Positions 17,851-27,410 of a stretch of 64,000 bases of DNA are shown here, piece by piece. Source of the stretch: G965233625 sp965233625 (lineage in GTDB: Bacteria; Planctomycetota; Planctomycetia; Pirellulales; Pirellulaceae); assembly GCA_965233625.1 (NCBI GenBank), contig OZ247499.1:3596001-3660000 (forward strand). Direction: 5' to 3'. Positions within the stretch are counted from its first letter, which is position 1. The number at the start of each line of letters is the position of its first letter. Below the pieces are notes generated by a model that had not been told where the DNA came from, searched no databases, and saw only the letters and a list, made by a program, of their open reading frames with translations. The translations under genes were made by a program, and so were the position numbers.

Positions 17851-18783
17851 TTACTCCGTAGCGGCGGGAGCAGCTTCGGGTTGTTCTTCGCCCACGGGCT
17901 TCTCAGGGAAGTCGTTCTCAGCGGCTTGACGGCTGAACCGTACGCGGCCTTCGTAGCGTTCGACCTGCGGCAACAAGTTGAACAGCAGTTCATCGATCTC
18001 GCGAAACAGCGTCTGAATGCGGCCTTCAAACAGATGCGCCAGCACGGCGCCGGCGATACCTACCACCAGCCCACCCAGCGTTGTCACCAGTGCCACGTAA
18101 ATACCCTTGGCCAGGAAGTCCGCCTTATTCTGCCCGACTTGCAGTTGCGTGGTTTCGTGGAAGGCGACAATCATCCCCCACACCGTACCCAGCAGCCCCA
18201 GCAATGGCGCGACGCCGGCAGCAAGATTCAGCCAGCGGACGTTGGAGTACATGCGGTTAGCTTCGCGGTCGGCCGTTTCTTTAACGGTGTGCTCCACCTC
18301 CGAATGCGGGCGGCCCACTTTCAACAGCATCGCCCGGATCACGTGCGAAGCGGCGGAAGGAAACTGCTGGCATAGGCGGTAAGCCTGCCGTGGATCGAAA
18401 CCACCGCTGCGATTACCCAGGTCCGAGAGGCCTGCAACAAGCGGTTCAGGAATCACTTTGTTGCGCCGCAAGCCGAGTGTCCGTTCGACGCCAAAGGTGA
18501 CCACCACCATCGATAGCAGACCAATCGGAATCATGAAGTAGCCGCCGGAGATCAACAGCGAAAACATGTTCAACTGCTTTTCAACCTTGGGGGCGTCGGC
18601 GGTGGATTCACCGGTCGTCGGCGACGTGGGAGCGCTGCTTTCAACAGGCACGGCGCCGCTTGGCCCGGCGTCCTGCGCGCTGGCCTTGGGCGACGTTGTC
18701 ATGGCGGCAAGCATGCATGTGATGAAGACCGCAAGCACGATATAAAGGGCGAGCTTGCGTGATGGCGAAACCAGGTGATCCAT
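17851..18783 (-). CDS. exbB: ExbB/TolQ/MotA family proton channel protein
   Basis: 310 residues, longer than E. coli ExbB because of an N-terminal extension. The extension has a hydrophobic segment (LYIVLAVFITCMLAAMT), probably a signal peptide, and a Pro/Ser/Thr-rich stretch. The core has a first helix at about 77-95, a cytoplasmic helical region, and the paired helices typical of the family: GVAPLLGLLGTVWGMIVAF and GIYVALVTTLGGLVVGI. It is the channel partner of the ExbD encoded next. The 261 bases upstream hold a cluster of palindromic repeats rather than an obvious promoter. Confidence 0.93.
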   Translation of the reverse strand: MDHLVSPSRKLALYIVLAVFITCMLAAMTTSPKASAQDAGPSGAVPVESSAPTSPTTGESTADAPKVEKQLNMFSLLISGGYFMIPIGLLSMVVVTFGVERTLGLRRNKVIPEPLVAGLSDLGNRSGGFDPRQAYRLCQQFPSAASHVIRAMLLKVGRPHSEVEHTVKETADREANRMYSNVRWLNLAAGVAPLLGLLGTVWGMIVAFHETTQLQVGQNKADFLAKGIYVALVTTLGGLVVGIAGAVLAHLFEGRIQTLFREIDELLFNLLPQVERYEGRVRFSRQAAENDFPEKPVGEEQPEAAPAATE

Positions 18784-18890
18784 AGGAGTGCTGCCTGTGG
18801 TTATTGCAACGGCATCCTACCGCTGACGACGGTCGAAGACACACTCCCTGTGTCCTGATGGTGTTCGTAATGTGCTTTGCCCACCCGTAG

Positions 18891-19014
18891 CCGTAGGTCA
18901 GGCGCCTGCCTGACGGTGGACCGGGGTGGACTGCGTTTTATTGTCAGGCAGGCGCCTGACCTACGGGTTAGACCGGCGCCATCTGTCATGCGGCAGGCAG
19001 GCGCCTGCCCTACG
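18891..19014. repeat. Cluster of three palindromic GGCGCC-centred elements
   Basis: A 24-base sequence at 18891-18914, with the core GTCAGGCGCCTGCCTGAC, returns as its exact reverse complement at 18943-18966. A related copy lies at 18987-19014 (core GGCAGGCGCCTGCC). The first two can form a 24-bp stem around a 28-base loop. The cluster lies between the TPR gene and exbB, which are in the same direction, so it may act as a partial terminator or mRNA-stabilising hairpin. A fourth copy is at 26289. Confidence 0.8.
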
Positions 19015-19044
19015 GTTGTTCAGCCTGACATTTAGCGATGGCGA

Positions 19045-22000
19045 CTAACCTTTCAGCTTAGCCAGCATCTCCAGCCGTTTGGTGGCTGCGGTGCTGAGGG
19101 ATTTGTCAATCTTGAATTCTTCGGTGACGCGTTTGTAGTTGGTAATGGCTTTGTCGATTAACTGCTGCTTCATGCCTGCGGGTGCGGCCTGAATCTGTGT
19201 CTCTGCCATGCGGGCGATTTCATACGCGGATTTCTCCTGCCAGGCTTTCACATCAGGCAGTGCGCCGGCGCCGCCGTAACCAAACAGGCAACGCTGAAAT
19301 TCCTTCTCAGCCAGATCGTACTTCTTGGCGAGAAAATGCAGCGATCCCATCATGAACCGCGCGCGGGCGCCCGTTTTGGTGCGTGACTGCGTGGCTGCCT
19401 TCTCGAAGAAGGTCAGGGCTTTTTCGCTTTCGTCCAGGCTGTGATGCGCCAGGCCGATTCCATAGTTGGCTTCAGCCACCAGGGGCGACGCCGGGAACTT
19501 CTCTGGCACAGGCGTGAGGAACGCGAGGCTGGTTTTCCAGTCCATCAGGGCTGCCGCACTTTCGCCGCCGTGCAGATGCACCAGCACCTTGATGGTGTCA
19601 GAAATACTTTCGGCATCTGCCACTGCGTCGCGGACTTTGGTGTAAACCTCGAGAGCTTCTTTGTGCTGCTCCAGCTTGTAGAGACTCTCGGCCTTCATGA
19701 ACAGGCCTTCGTTGTAAAGGACGCCTGAAGGGTGCTTGGTGATCTGGTCGTTAAATTCGGCCAGCGAAGTGTCGTACTTCTCCTGCTGATAATTCGACCA
19801 GCCCAGTTTGTAGGTGGCTTTCTCGCTTAGTTCGCTCTTGGCGGGAGCTTTACCTTTTGACGCGGTGTACTGCGTGGCGGCTTCGGCAAACTTGTCAGCC
19901 TGATAGAGACTCTCAGCCACATGGAAGTGCGACTCGGCAGCCATCGTGCTTTCCGGGTAATCTTTGGCCAGCTGGCCGAAGACCTTCACCGCTTCGGCTT
20001 CGGCCTCGTTGGATTTGTGAGCCCAAGCCAGTTCGTACAGCACCCGCTCTTTGGTCGGGAATTCTGCGTCCGTGGTCAGGATGGTGTTAAAGCTGGCGAC
20101 GGCTTCTTCAAACTTCTTGAGCGCGACTTCGGCCAGACCGCGTTCGTACAACGCGTTAGATTGGGCACGGACGGCGGGCTTTGACTTGAGGAACTGATCC
20201 AGATCAGCAATCGCTTCCGCATACTTTTTGTTGCTGCGGTAGCTTAAACCACGGGCGTAGTAGGCGTCCGGTGTTAGGGTGTGGTCAGGGTGTTTGTCGA
20301 TCAGCGTAGTGAAAGAAGTCACGGCGCCATCGTAGTCTGCGGCTTTGATCTGCGACCAGCCTTTGCCCCACAGGGCATACGGGCCGAACACGCTGTCGGC
20401 GCCCGTGGCCAGGGCAGCGTCGTAGGCGGCGATGGAAGCTTTGTAGTCGCCGGTGGCGTGGGCGTAATCACCCTCGCGGTAATGCGCCTGGAAGGTAAGC
20501 TTGGACTCCGGGTAATCCTTCAGCATCTTTTTGACGGTCTTCAGTGCTTCCGCGTTCTTGTCCAGTTTGGCTTGAGCACGCGAGAGCAGCAGCAAGGCTT
20601 CGTCCGCCTGCGCCCATTTTGCGTCCGTCTTGTTAGAAGCCAGTAACGATGCGGCAGCCGGTTCATACGCCTTCGTGTAGAACTGGCTGGCGCCGGTCAG
20701 GAACTGTGCTTCCGCTTTGCGGGCGGACGACTTGATCTGCGGAATCAGCGGCGTGAGGGTTGCGATAGTTTCAGCGTATTTCTTCTGAAGATATTGCGAT
20801 AAGCCCAGACGCACCTGCCAGGCTTCCATATCAGCATGGGATGCGTGATTCTGGATGAGCGCGACAAAAGCGGCCTCGGCCTTGTCGTACTGCCGCAGGA
20901 ACAGATGGCATTCCGCGGCGACAAATTTCACATCGGGCAGCAGTTTGTGGCTGGCGAATTTTTCTTCAAACGCTGCCGTGTGCTTTAAGGCCGCGTCATA
21001 CTTTTTGATTTCCAGCGCGGTGAACGCAGCGTTGTAGAGCGCCTCTGGCGCCTGCGGCTGATCTGCGTGACTGGTTGCGATGGCAACATATTTGCTGATG
21101 GCTTCTTCACGCTTCCCTGCGGTCCGGTCGAGCGCATCTGCCTCGTCCATTTTCAGCCGGACCAGCCACGGACTGCCTTCTGCGGCGGCGATGGTCTTGG
21201 CGGCTAGTGCTGCAGCTTCGGCAGGCTTGTTGTTGCGGATGTGAATCCGGCACAGCCAGTGGGCGGCTTCCGAGGCGTTGGCAGCGTCGGAGTCCAGCAC
21301 TTTCTGCAGCCATGTGGCTGACTTGGCAAAATCTCCGGCGCTGTAGTAAGCGCGGGCGGCTTCCAGAGTTGCTTCTGTCGAGTAGCTTGATTTCGGGAAT
21401 GTCTCCGCCAGTTTGGCGTTGATGTCCGCCGCGACGGCGAAGTTGGAAAGCTTGGCCTGACAGAATGCCTGCCGGCTCATCGCATGATCGGCCAGCTTGA
21501 AGCCTTCAACGGCTGCTGTCTTCGAGAACAGTTCTGCGGCGGCGGTAAGTTGCTTCTTGGCCGTGGGCTGATCGCCGGCCTGCTGAGCGGCGAGGCCTGC
21601 CTGCGCCATGGTTTCGGCCTTGCGCATGCTTACTTCGGTGGCCAGTCCGTGCGTCGGGAACTCCTTCAGAAACGTATCGTAGACAGGGGCAGCCTGGGCG
21701 AACTGGCTTAGCTCTTCGTGCGTTACACCCAACGCGTAAAGGCCATCGGCGCGAAGCGAACTCTTAGGGTGCTTCGACATCAGCTCTGTGTACGGTGCGA
21801 TCGATTCCTTGCGTTTGCCGCCGGCATAAAGCGACTCTGCCTGAAAGTACAACGCCTGGTCCGCCTTGGCGCCTTTGCCGCTGGGGAACTCCTTCAGCAT
21901 ATCTGCGAAGGTGCTGGCCGACTTCGCAAAGCTTGCCGCAGATTCCGCAGCGGGCGCGGTCTGCGCCAGTTGATGCTGCGACCAACCCAGATTCAGAAAC

Positions 22001-22401
22001 GCGTCTTCACGGTTTTCGAACTTGGGATAGCTCTTAATAACTGTGTCGTAGGCCGTTGCAGCGCGGTCGTACTTCTTCAACTGCAAAGCACAGGCGCCGA
22101 GGTAATACTGGGCTTTGGGCGCCAGAGGATCTTTCGGGTAGTTCTTGAGAAACTTCTCCCACTCGTCCAGCGCCAGTTCGTAGGCGCCGTTATTCTGGAA
22201 GCTGGCGGCATCCGTATACGTGTTGATGGCGGCAGCGGAGGAGGTTGCTTCCGCGGCGGGTTGCGCCTGCAGTGAGCGTTGCGGAGTCAGTGTCGCCAGG
22301 CCCAAAGCAACGACGAAGCCCAGCAAGACCAGCCGGCAACCTGCCTGACCTGTTGCTGTGTAGCGGCTGAAACTTGCGCATAGAGATCCGCAACTGCGCA
22401 T
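19045..22401 (-). CDS. Large periplasmic TPR repeat protein
   Basis: 1118 residues. A signal peptide (GCRLVLLGFVVALGLATL, cut near LQAQPA) is followed almost to the end by tetratricopeptide-type helix pairs. Examples are YELALDEWEKFLKNYPKDP and YAEAIADLDQFLKSK, with the spacing and NYPK/KHPD endings seen in YbgF/CpoB and BamD proteins. It is expected to be a periplasmic scaffold. ATG 22401 was chosen because GAGAGGA lies 7 bases upstream and the signal peptide then has a normal length. The exbB gene follows on the same strand, so it may be the TPR partner of the ExbBD motor, as CpoB is for Tol. TadD-like function for the pilus is an alternative. Confidence 0.8.
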   Translation of the reverse strand: MRSCGSLCASFSRYTATGQAGCRLVLLGFVVALGLATLTPQRSLQAQPAAEATSSAAAINTYTDAASFQNNGAYELALDEWEKFLKNYPKDPLAPKAQYYLGACALQLKKYDRAATAYDTVIKSYPKFENREDAFLNLGWSQHQLAQTAPAAESAASFAKSASTFADMLKEFPSGKGAKADQALYFQAESLYAGGKRKESIAPYTELMSKHPKSSLRADGLYALGVTHEELSQFAQAAPVYDTFLKEFPTHGLATEVSMRKAETMAQAGLAAQQAGDQPTAKKQLTAAAELFSKTAAVEGFKLADHAMSRQAFCQAKLSNFAVAADINAKLAETFPKSSYSTEATLEAARAYYSAGDFAKSATWLQKVLDSDAANASEAAHWLCRIHIRNNKPAEAAALAAKTIAAAEGSPWLVRLKMDEADALDRTAGKREEAISKYVAIATSHADQPQAPEALYNAAFTALEIKKYDAALKHTAAFEEKFASHKLLPDVKFVAAECHLFLRQYDKAEAAFVALIQNHASHADMEAWQVRLGLSQYLQKKYAETIATLTPLIPQIKSSARKAEAQFLTGASQFYTKAYEPAAASLLASNKTDAKWAQADEALLLLSRAQAKLDKNAEALKTVKKMLKDYPESKLTFQAHYREGDYAHATGDYKASIAAYDAALATGADSVFGPYALWGKGWSQIKAADYDGAVTSFTTLIDKHPDHTLTPDAYYARGLSYRSNKKYAEAIADLDQFLKSKPAVRAQSNALYERGLAEVALKKFEEAVASFNTILTTDAEFPTKERVLYELAWAHKSNEAEAEAVKVFGQLAKDYPESTMAAESHFHVAESLYQADKFAEAATQYTASKGKAPAKSELSEKATYKLGWSNYQQEKYDTSLAEFNDQITKHPSGVLYNEGLFMKAESLYKLEQHKEALEVYTKVRDAVADAESISDTIKVLVHLHGGESAAALMDWKTSLAFLTPVPEKFPASPLVAEANYGIGLAHHSLDESEKALTFFEKAATQSRTKTGARARFMMGSLHFLAKKYDLAEKEFQRCLFGYGGAGALPDVKAWQEKSAYEIARMAETQIQAAPAGMKQQLIDKAITNYKRVTEEFKIDKSLSTAATKRLEMLAKLKG

Positions 22402-22606
22402 GGGAATTCCTCTCAATGAACCGGGTAGTAGCGCAGGTGTCCGGCAATCTAAGCCGTTGCCTGCGAAGTGATATGGCAAGAACCACGCGAAGTGTTACGC
22501 GCAATGTTCAGGGAAACAGAAACTTCTCGTCAGCCGTTAATTTACCGCCGCGTAGCAACAGCAGCAAACCCCTTTTCCACCGGCCACACCCCGGCGCCCG
22601 CCGTGC

Positions 22607-22945
22607 TTACAGCTTCAACGCGTCCGAAATCTGGCCCCAGCTCCACATGCAGCAGAGATAGAAAAGATAGAGAATCAGCGCGGTGTAAAGCACCACGACG
22701 ACGGACCACACCACCTTCATGAGGGGGGTGAATTTCTTGCTGACCCACAGCATGGGCAGCCCCGGCGCCGCCGTTACGAAGAATAATGCGCCTAAGATTA
22801 GATACGGATTGTCAAACTGCTTCCAGCCTCGCACGCGTTGAGGCTGCGATGGCTCTGCTGGCAACGTCTCTACCAGAGCCGCCTCGGCAATGTCATCAGA
22901 GGCAGCATCTTCTGGCGCCGGTGCTGTTTCGCCGGTGTCTTCCAT
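22607..22945 (-). CDS. Small membrane protein with two helices
   Basis: 112 residues. The first 45 are acidic and probably disordered (ETAPAPEDAASDDIAEAAL). Two hydrophobic segments follow (YLILGALFFVTAAPGLPML and VVWSVVVVLYTALILYLFY), joined by a short basic loop. No family was recognised. It lies 54 bases after tadC and 205 bases before the TPR gene, on the same strand, so it may bridge the Tad and Exb parts of the block. Confidence 0.6.
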   Translation of the reverse strand: MEDTGETAPAPEDAASDDIAEAALVETLPAEPSQPQRVRGWKQFDNPYLILGALFFVTAAPGLPMLWVSKKFTPLMKVVWSVVVVLYTALILYLFYLCCMWSWGQISDALKL

Positions 22946-22999
22946 TACTTGACATCCATCGCTTAACTTCGTCTTCGGTCTAATTCACAAAGACGCAGC

Positions 23000-23950
23000 T
23001 TAACGGTCTGTCGTTGGTACTGACAAGTTGCCGGGCGACTGCGACAGGGCGCCGCCGGGCTGGTTCTCGCGGATCAGGAAAGAACGCAGCTCCAGGACGG
23101 CTGGTCCCAGCAGAAGAATATAGATGGGCGGAGCCAGGAAGAGCACGATGGGGAACAGCACTTTGACCGATGCTTTATTGCCACGCTCATCCGCACGCTG
23201 CCGTCGTGTGCGGCGGATGCCGTCGGCGAAATCACTAAAGGCGCCCGCGATGTTTCCGCCCAGACGGTCGGCATGCTCCACCATCGAAGCCAGCGCGATT
23301 ACATCTGGCACATCGATCCGCCGGGCAAACTGCTGCAGCGCCTGTTGCAGGCTGCCGGCCGATGTATGGTGATCAACAATCGCCAGTTCGCATGCCAGGG
23401 CGGGATGCGTGGTCTTCAGTTCCTGCATCACGCGGAAGATGGCGCGGCGGACGGGCAGACCCGCGGTGACCATCATGTTGATCATGTCCAGCGCGTCGGG
23501 CAGTGCGTATTGAATCTTCTGCACGCGTTGTGTCGCCTGCGAACTCAGCACCAGTTTCGGGATTGCGAAAATGAGCACCAGCACCGCTCCACCCAGCCCC
23601 AGAAAGTGCAGCTTATAGTCAGGGCCCGGCCCCACCAGCGCCACCAGCGCTGCCGCGCAGAAAATCAGCCACGCCGTTATTGCGGCGTTACGCATCCCAA
23701 GGAACTCTTCCAGCGCATAACGATGATGGTAACCGGCCCGTAGCAGTTCCTGCGTCAGCGATTCACGGGACTTCTTCCCCAGCGGCACAATGTAAGCAAA
23801 CGCGTGCGTCAAACCGCCCAGCGCAAGCGGCCGCTTCGAGCCAATCGCCTCCACCGCGTTCCGCCCACCGCCGATCAGCATGCGGCCGGCTAGGTATAGC
23901 AGAAGCGAGACGCCAAAGAAGGTTCCGCTTGTAAGCAGTGCTGCGTACAT
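23000..23950 (-). CDS. tadC: Tad pilus inner-membrane platform protein TadC
   Basis: 316 residues with the type II secretion F domain. The family pattern is visible as ALPDALDMINMMVTAGLPV followed by RAIFRVMQELKTTHPALAC and ARRIDVPDVIALASMVEHAD. Transmembrane segments lie near residues 5-22, 85-125 and 270-290. TadC and TadB form the platform in the inner membrane on which the TadA ATPase acts to assemble Flp pili. It begins 28 bases after tadB. TadB and TadC are closely related, but the position after tadB and the C-terminal tail point to TadC. Confidence 0.88.
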   Translation of the reverse strand: MYAALLTSGTFFGVSLLLYLAGRMLIGGGRNAVEAIGSKRPLALGGLTHAFAYIVPLGKKSRESLTQELLRAGYHHRYALEEFLGMRNAAITAWLIFCAAALVALVGPGPDYKLHFLGLGGAVLVLIFAIPKLVLSSQATQRVQKIQYALPDALDMINMMVTAGLPVRRAIFRVMQELKTTHPALACELAIVDHHTSAGSLQQALQQFARRIDVPDVIALASMVEHADRLGGNIAGAFSDFADGIRRTRRQRADERGNKASVKVLFPIVLFLAPPIYILLLGPAVLELRSFLIRENQPGGALSQSPGNLSVPTTDR

Positions 23951-23978
23951 AGTTTTGCGTTTCTGAGAGTATCGCCCG

Positions 23979-24896
23979 CTAGTAATCGGACTTCAAAATT
24001 CTGGAAACCCATAACAGGCCAATCAACTGCGACACGACCGCCACCACCAGCAACCAGCGGCCAATGGGATCTTCCCACATCGACTTTCCATAATCTGGTT
24101 GAATAAGAAACAGGTACGCAAACAGCAGCGGACCTATCGCCGCGATGGTCAGCACCGAGAAGCGCCCGGCGCTGGTCACGCTTTTTAGTTGACGCTGATA
24201 CTCCATGCGGTCGCGGATGACGGCCGCCAGGCGTTCTAAAACCGACGGCAGCGAACCACCCGCGTCGCGATGGATCGACAACGTGGTGGCGAAGATGCGG
24301 ATATCCAGCAGGCCGGTCCGCGCCGTTAACGACTTCATCGCCGCTTGCAGAGACAAGCCCATATCCAGATGTTTCGCACAGCGTTGAAATTCCTGGGACA
24401 GCGGCGCCCTTGTCGCTTCTGCAGCCAAAGCGATGGCCTCTTCCAGGCTTTCACCGGCGCGGACCGCGCGGGCGAGGATATCGAGGGCGGCGGGAAACTG
24501 TTGCTGCATCTTCTTAATCCGCGATGCCTTCTGATAAAGCACATAGCCCGTTGCAGCCGCCGCCGTGACGACACCTGCCAGCACCGTCAGCGGAATGTTC
24601 GCACTCCATACATAAACGGCGCTGCCAGCGGTGAAAGTCAGCAGGATCAGAATCAGCGCGGCGACAACCGGCGTCAGCCCGACGCCCGACAGGTACAACG
24701 TCCGTTCAAACCACACATCAAACCGTTTGACAGCGCCCGCATCTTCGGCAACGGTCGACGCGGGTATACGCTTGATCGCGTCGCGCAGTTGCAGCACGGT
24801 TTCCTGCGGCAGGAAGAACAAGTCGCGCACTGCCAGGAACAACGCCGCCGAAGCGGATGCGATGCCACAATACGCAATCAAGGCCAGGTGATTCAC
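23979..24896 (-). CDS. tadB: Tad pilus inner-membrane platform protein TadB
   Basis: 305 residues with the type II secretion F domain: QFPAALDILARAVRAGESLE, then AMKSLTARTGLLDIRIFATT and GGSLPSVLERLAAVIRDRME. Hydrophobic segments lie near residues 5-25, 80-120, 230-250 and 280-300. The start is GTG at 24896, overlapping the stop of tadA as GTGA, so translation is coupled. It would act with TadC as the membrane platform of the pilus. Confidence 0.9.
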   Translation of the reverse strand: MNHLALIAYCGIASASAALFLAVRDLFFLPQETVLQLRDAIKRIPASTVAEDAGAVKRFDVWFERTLYLSGVGLTPVVAALILILLTFTAGSAVYVWSANIPLTVLAGVVTAAAATGYVLYQKASRIKKMQQQFPAALDILARAVRAGESLEEAIALAAEATRAPLSQEFQRCAKHLDMGLSLQAAMKSLTARTGLLDIRIFATTLSIHRDAGGSLPSVLERLAAVIRDRMEYQRQLKSVTSAGRFSVLTIAAIGPLLFAYLFLIQPDYGKSMWEDPIGRWLLVVAVVSQLIGLLWVSRILKSDY

Positions 24897-26206
24897 GAAG
24901 CAGCCTCCTGATTCGCGCCGAATACAGATGCGTCAAAATCCAGCCCGGCATCTTCAAACCGCGCGAGGCAACGCGGCTGATAGCCACAGGCAATGAATTC
25001 ACCACGGGCGGCGCCATTGTCGTCGATGCCGCGGGGCTTGAAGCGGAATACGTCATTCAATGCGTACTCGCCTGCGGTGGCGCCGGTGATTTCTGTAATG
25101 CGTGTCACCTTGCGGACACCGCCTTTCAGACGTGCGACATGCACGACCAGCGTAATGCCTGCCGCCACATACTGACGGACCACATCCACCGGCAGTTCAA
25201 AGCCAGCCATGGCGACCATCATCTCCAGTCGCGAGAGGGCATCGCGTGTATCATTGGCATGGATCGTGGTCAGCGAACCTTCGTGGCCGGTGTTCATCGC
25301 TTGAAGCATATCGAGCGCTTCGCCACCACGGACTTCGCCCACCAGAATCCGGTCGGGCCGCATACGCAGACTGTTGCGAACCAGCTCGCGCTGCGAAACT
25401 TCGCCGGCGCCTTCACTATTGGCTGGCCGTGTTTCCATCCGCACCACATGCGGGTGCTGCAACAGCAGCTCGGCAGAGTCTTCGATGGTGACGATGCGTT
25501 CGTCATGCGGAACGGCCGATGACAAGGCGCCAAGCAGCGTTGTCTTACCGGCGCCTGTTCCTCCAGAAATCAGCACCGAGATCCGCGACGAAACAGCCGC
25601 CAGCAGAAAGTCCGCCATATCCGCCGACAAAGAGCCGGAATTCACCAGGTCTTCGATCCGTAGACGATGCGTGCCGAAACGGCGGATCGAAAGCTTTGGT
25701 CCATCCAGAGCCAACGGCGGAATCACAGCATTCACACGAGAGCCATCTGGCAGTCGCGCGTCCACCATCGGCGTCACTTCATCAATGCGGCGGCTGACGC
25801 GCGACACGACGCGTTGAATAATCCGCAGCACATGTGCGTCGTCGGCGAAGACAATGGGCGTGCGATGCAAGCGGCCTTGCCGTTCGATATAAACTTCGCT
25901 GGCGCCGTTGACCAGAATGTCGCTGATCTGCGGATCATTCATCAGCGGTTCAAGCGGCCCAAGGCCAAAGATTTCGTCCTGAATTTCATCCTGCAGCCGG
26001 GCGTACGCCTCGTCATCAAGATCCAGCCCGCGACCCTCGAGCATCTCGTCCAGAAGCTCGTAGATTTCTTCCCGCATCTGCTGGTTATCAATCCGGCCCA
26101 CGGCCGCTAGATCCAGCGACTCGACCAGCTCTGCATGAATGCCCGTCTTCAATTGCTGAAACTCGATTTCAGCTAACGACTCTGGCGAACTCGAAAAAGC
26201 ATTCAT
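24893..26206 (-). CDS. tadA: Tad pilus assembly ATPase TadA/CpaF
   Basis: 437 residues, a hexameric secretion ATPase. An N-terminal helical domain (about 1-110) contains FGLGPLEPLMNDPQISDILV, typical of CpaF. The Walker A motif is SGGTGAGKTTLL near residue 217, the Walker B region RILVGEVRGGEALDML, and the His box GHEGSLTTIHAND. It powers Flp pilus assembly from the cytoplasm. tadB overlaps it by 4 bases. 242 bases separate it from cpaB upstream. In most Tad loci genes for a secretin and for TadZ/CpaE lie in this interval; here only a palindromic repeat is seen. Confidence 0.95.
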   Translation of the reverse strand: MNAFSSSPESLAEIEFQQLKTGIHAELVESLDLAAVGRIDNQQMREEIYELLDEMLEGRGLDLDDEAYARLQDEIQDEIFGLGPLEPLMNDPQISDILVNGASEVYIERQGRLHRTPIVFADDAHVLRIIQRVVSRVSRRIDEVTPMVDARLPDGSRVNAVIPPLALDGPKLSIRRFGTHRLRIEDLVNSGSLSADMADFLLAAVSSRISVLISGGTGAGKTTLLGALSSAVPHDERIVTIEDSAELLLQHPHVVRMETRPANSEGAGEVSQRELVRNSLRMRPDRILVGEVRGGEALDMLQAMNTGHEGSLTTIHANDTRDALSRLEMMVAMAGFELPVDVVRQYVAAGITLVVHVARLKGGVRKVTRITEITGATAGEYALNDVFRFKPRGIDDNGAARGEFIACGYQPRCLARFEDAGLDFDASVFGANQEAAS

Positions 26207-26288
26207 ACATCTACCGCTATAAATAACTGATGTGCGAGTCAGTAATGGTTTGACGATCTTCCTTCGTCACGCCGAAACACCCTTGAGA

Positions 26289-26316
26289 CGTAGGGCAGGC
26301 GCCCGCCTGCCGCATG
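26289..26316. repeat. Copy of the GGCGCC palindromic element
   Basis: These 28 bases match the reverse complement of 18987-19014 at 27 of 28 positions (core GGGCAGGCG, with a C where the other copy has T). It lies in the 242-base gap between cpaB and tadA. It is the only feature recognised in that gap. Confidence 0.75.
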
Positions 26317-26448
26317 CCCGGCAATGGGTCGAATCAACCCGGCGTAAGCGTGTTATCCGGGACTCGACTTTGTGCAACGCCCCGGTCACCTTCCAGGCTA
26401 ATCCGCCCGCCAGCGATGCCCAGCCTAAATCCACCGCAAATGCCGGAA

Positions 26449-27366
26449 CTAATTCTTTTTGACGGGAGGATTGGACGCACGTCGCGGCTTATCCGCATCA
26501 TCGCCCCCGGCAATCGCCAGCACTGAAGCCTCAGTCCGCCGGTTCTTGCGGAACTCGGTCTGCGAAACCTGATTACCCCGGAAGATCTCCATACGGTGCT
26601 TCTCCGATGGCGGAATCTTCAGCAACTCATCCAAAGTCCGCGGCGCAAGGGCCGCCGTAGTCAACGTATCTTCTGGATTACGCAGCACCAGCGAAAGCGA
26701 GCCGTGACCATCCACCACACGCAACGCGGCAGCATCTTCAACATTCACGGCAAGCGTGACCGCGGCGGTATCGTCTGCGGCAGCATCGCTATTGGCGCCT
26801 TCAAAAGTCTGCTGATTAAAGGCCAGCACCTTCACATGTTCCAGCAGCGTAATCGTCGTAGCGGGTCGTTCTAGTTCTTCATCGGGATTGCTCGTAAAGA
26901 TGACGTCCACCCATGTCCCCGGACGCGTGAAGCCCGCAACTGCGGAATCCATTTCAATTGGCACCGTGATTGCGCGTTCACCTGGCTTAAGTGATTCCGC
27001 AACGTTTGGGCCAGTACCTTGTGGGTAGAAAATATCAGCAGTAAAAGTACCGCCAGCCTTAACATCATTCCGAAGAGTACGCCCTATGATTTGTCTTGTA
27101 TTCCCAATGAAGCTCGCACCTTCCAAGTCTGATTTCTTCAGATCCTCCGCAGTCATCTGGTAAATGAGAATATCCCCCATTGTGATCCTTCGTCCAGCTT
27201 TTAAATCCGAGCTTGCACGAGGAACTACTACTGTTCCAGCAGACTTTAACTGATCGCCTGCTTCGGCTGGCTTATCTAGGTTTTCACGGACTATATAAGC
27301 CCCTAGCAGGCCAAACAGCACCGCAACCACTCCTAAGAGAAGTGTGCCAGGACTGATTCGTGACAT
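26449..27366 (-). CDS. cpaB: Flp pilus assembly protein CpaB/RcpC
   Basis: 305 residues. One N-terminal membrane anchor (GTLLLGVVAVLFGLLGAYIV) is followed by a SAF-like domain (VVVPRASSDLKAGRRITM) and the CpaB core (GERAITVPIEMDSAVAGFT, then RPGTWVDVIFTS). In the family CpaB lies in the periplasm and helps the secretin and pilus. The C-terminal 40 residues are basic and probably disordered. It follows the prepilin peptidase gene by 44 bases. No secretin gene follows it, which is unusual. Confidence 0.9.
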   Translation of the reverse strand: MSRISPGTLLLGVVAVLFGLLGAYIVRENLDKPAEAGDQLKSAGTVVVPRASSDLKAGRRITMGDILIYQMTAEDLKKSDLEGASFIGNTRQIIGRTLRNDVKAGGTFTADIFYPQGTGPNVAESLKPGERAITVPIEMDSAVAGFTRPGTWVDVIFTSNPDEELERPATTITLLEHVKVLAFNQQTFEGANSDAAADDTAAVTLAVNVEDAAALRVVDGHGSLSLVLRNPEDTLTTAALAPRTLDELLKIPPSEKHRMEIFRGNQVSQTEFRKNRRTEASVLAIAGGDDADKPRRASNPPVKKN

Positions 27367-27410
27367 AACGTAAACTCCTTAATGACCAAGCCTGGTCGGT
27401 AACTATCTAT

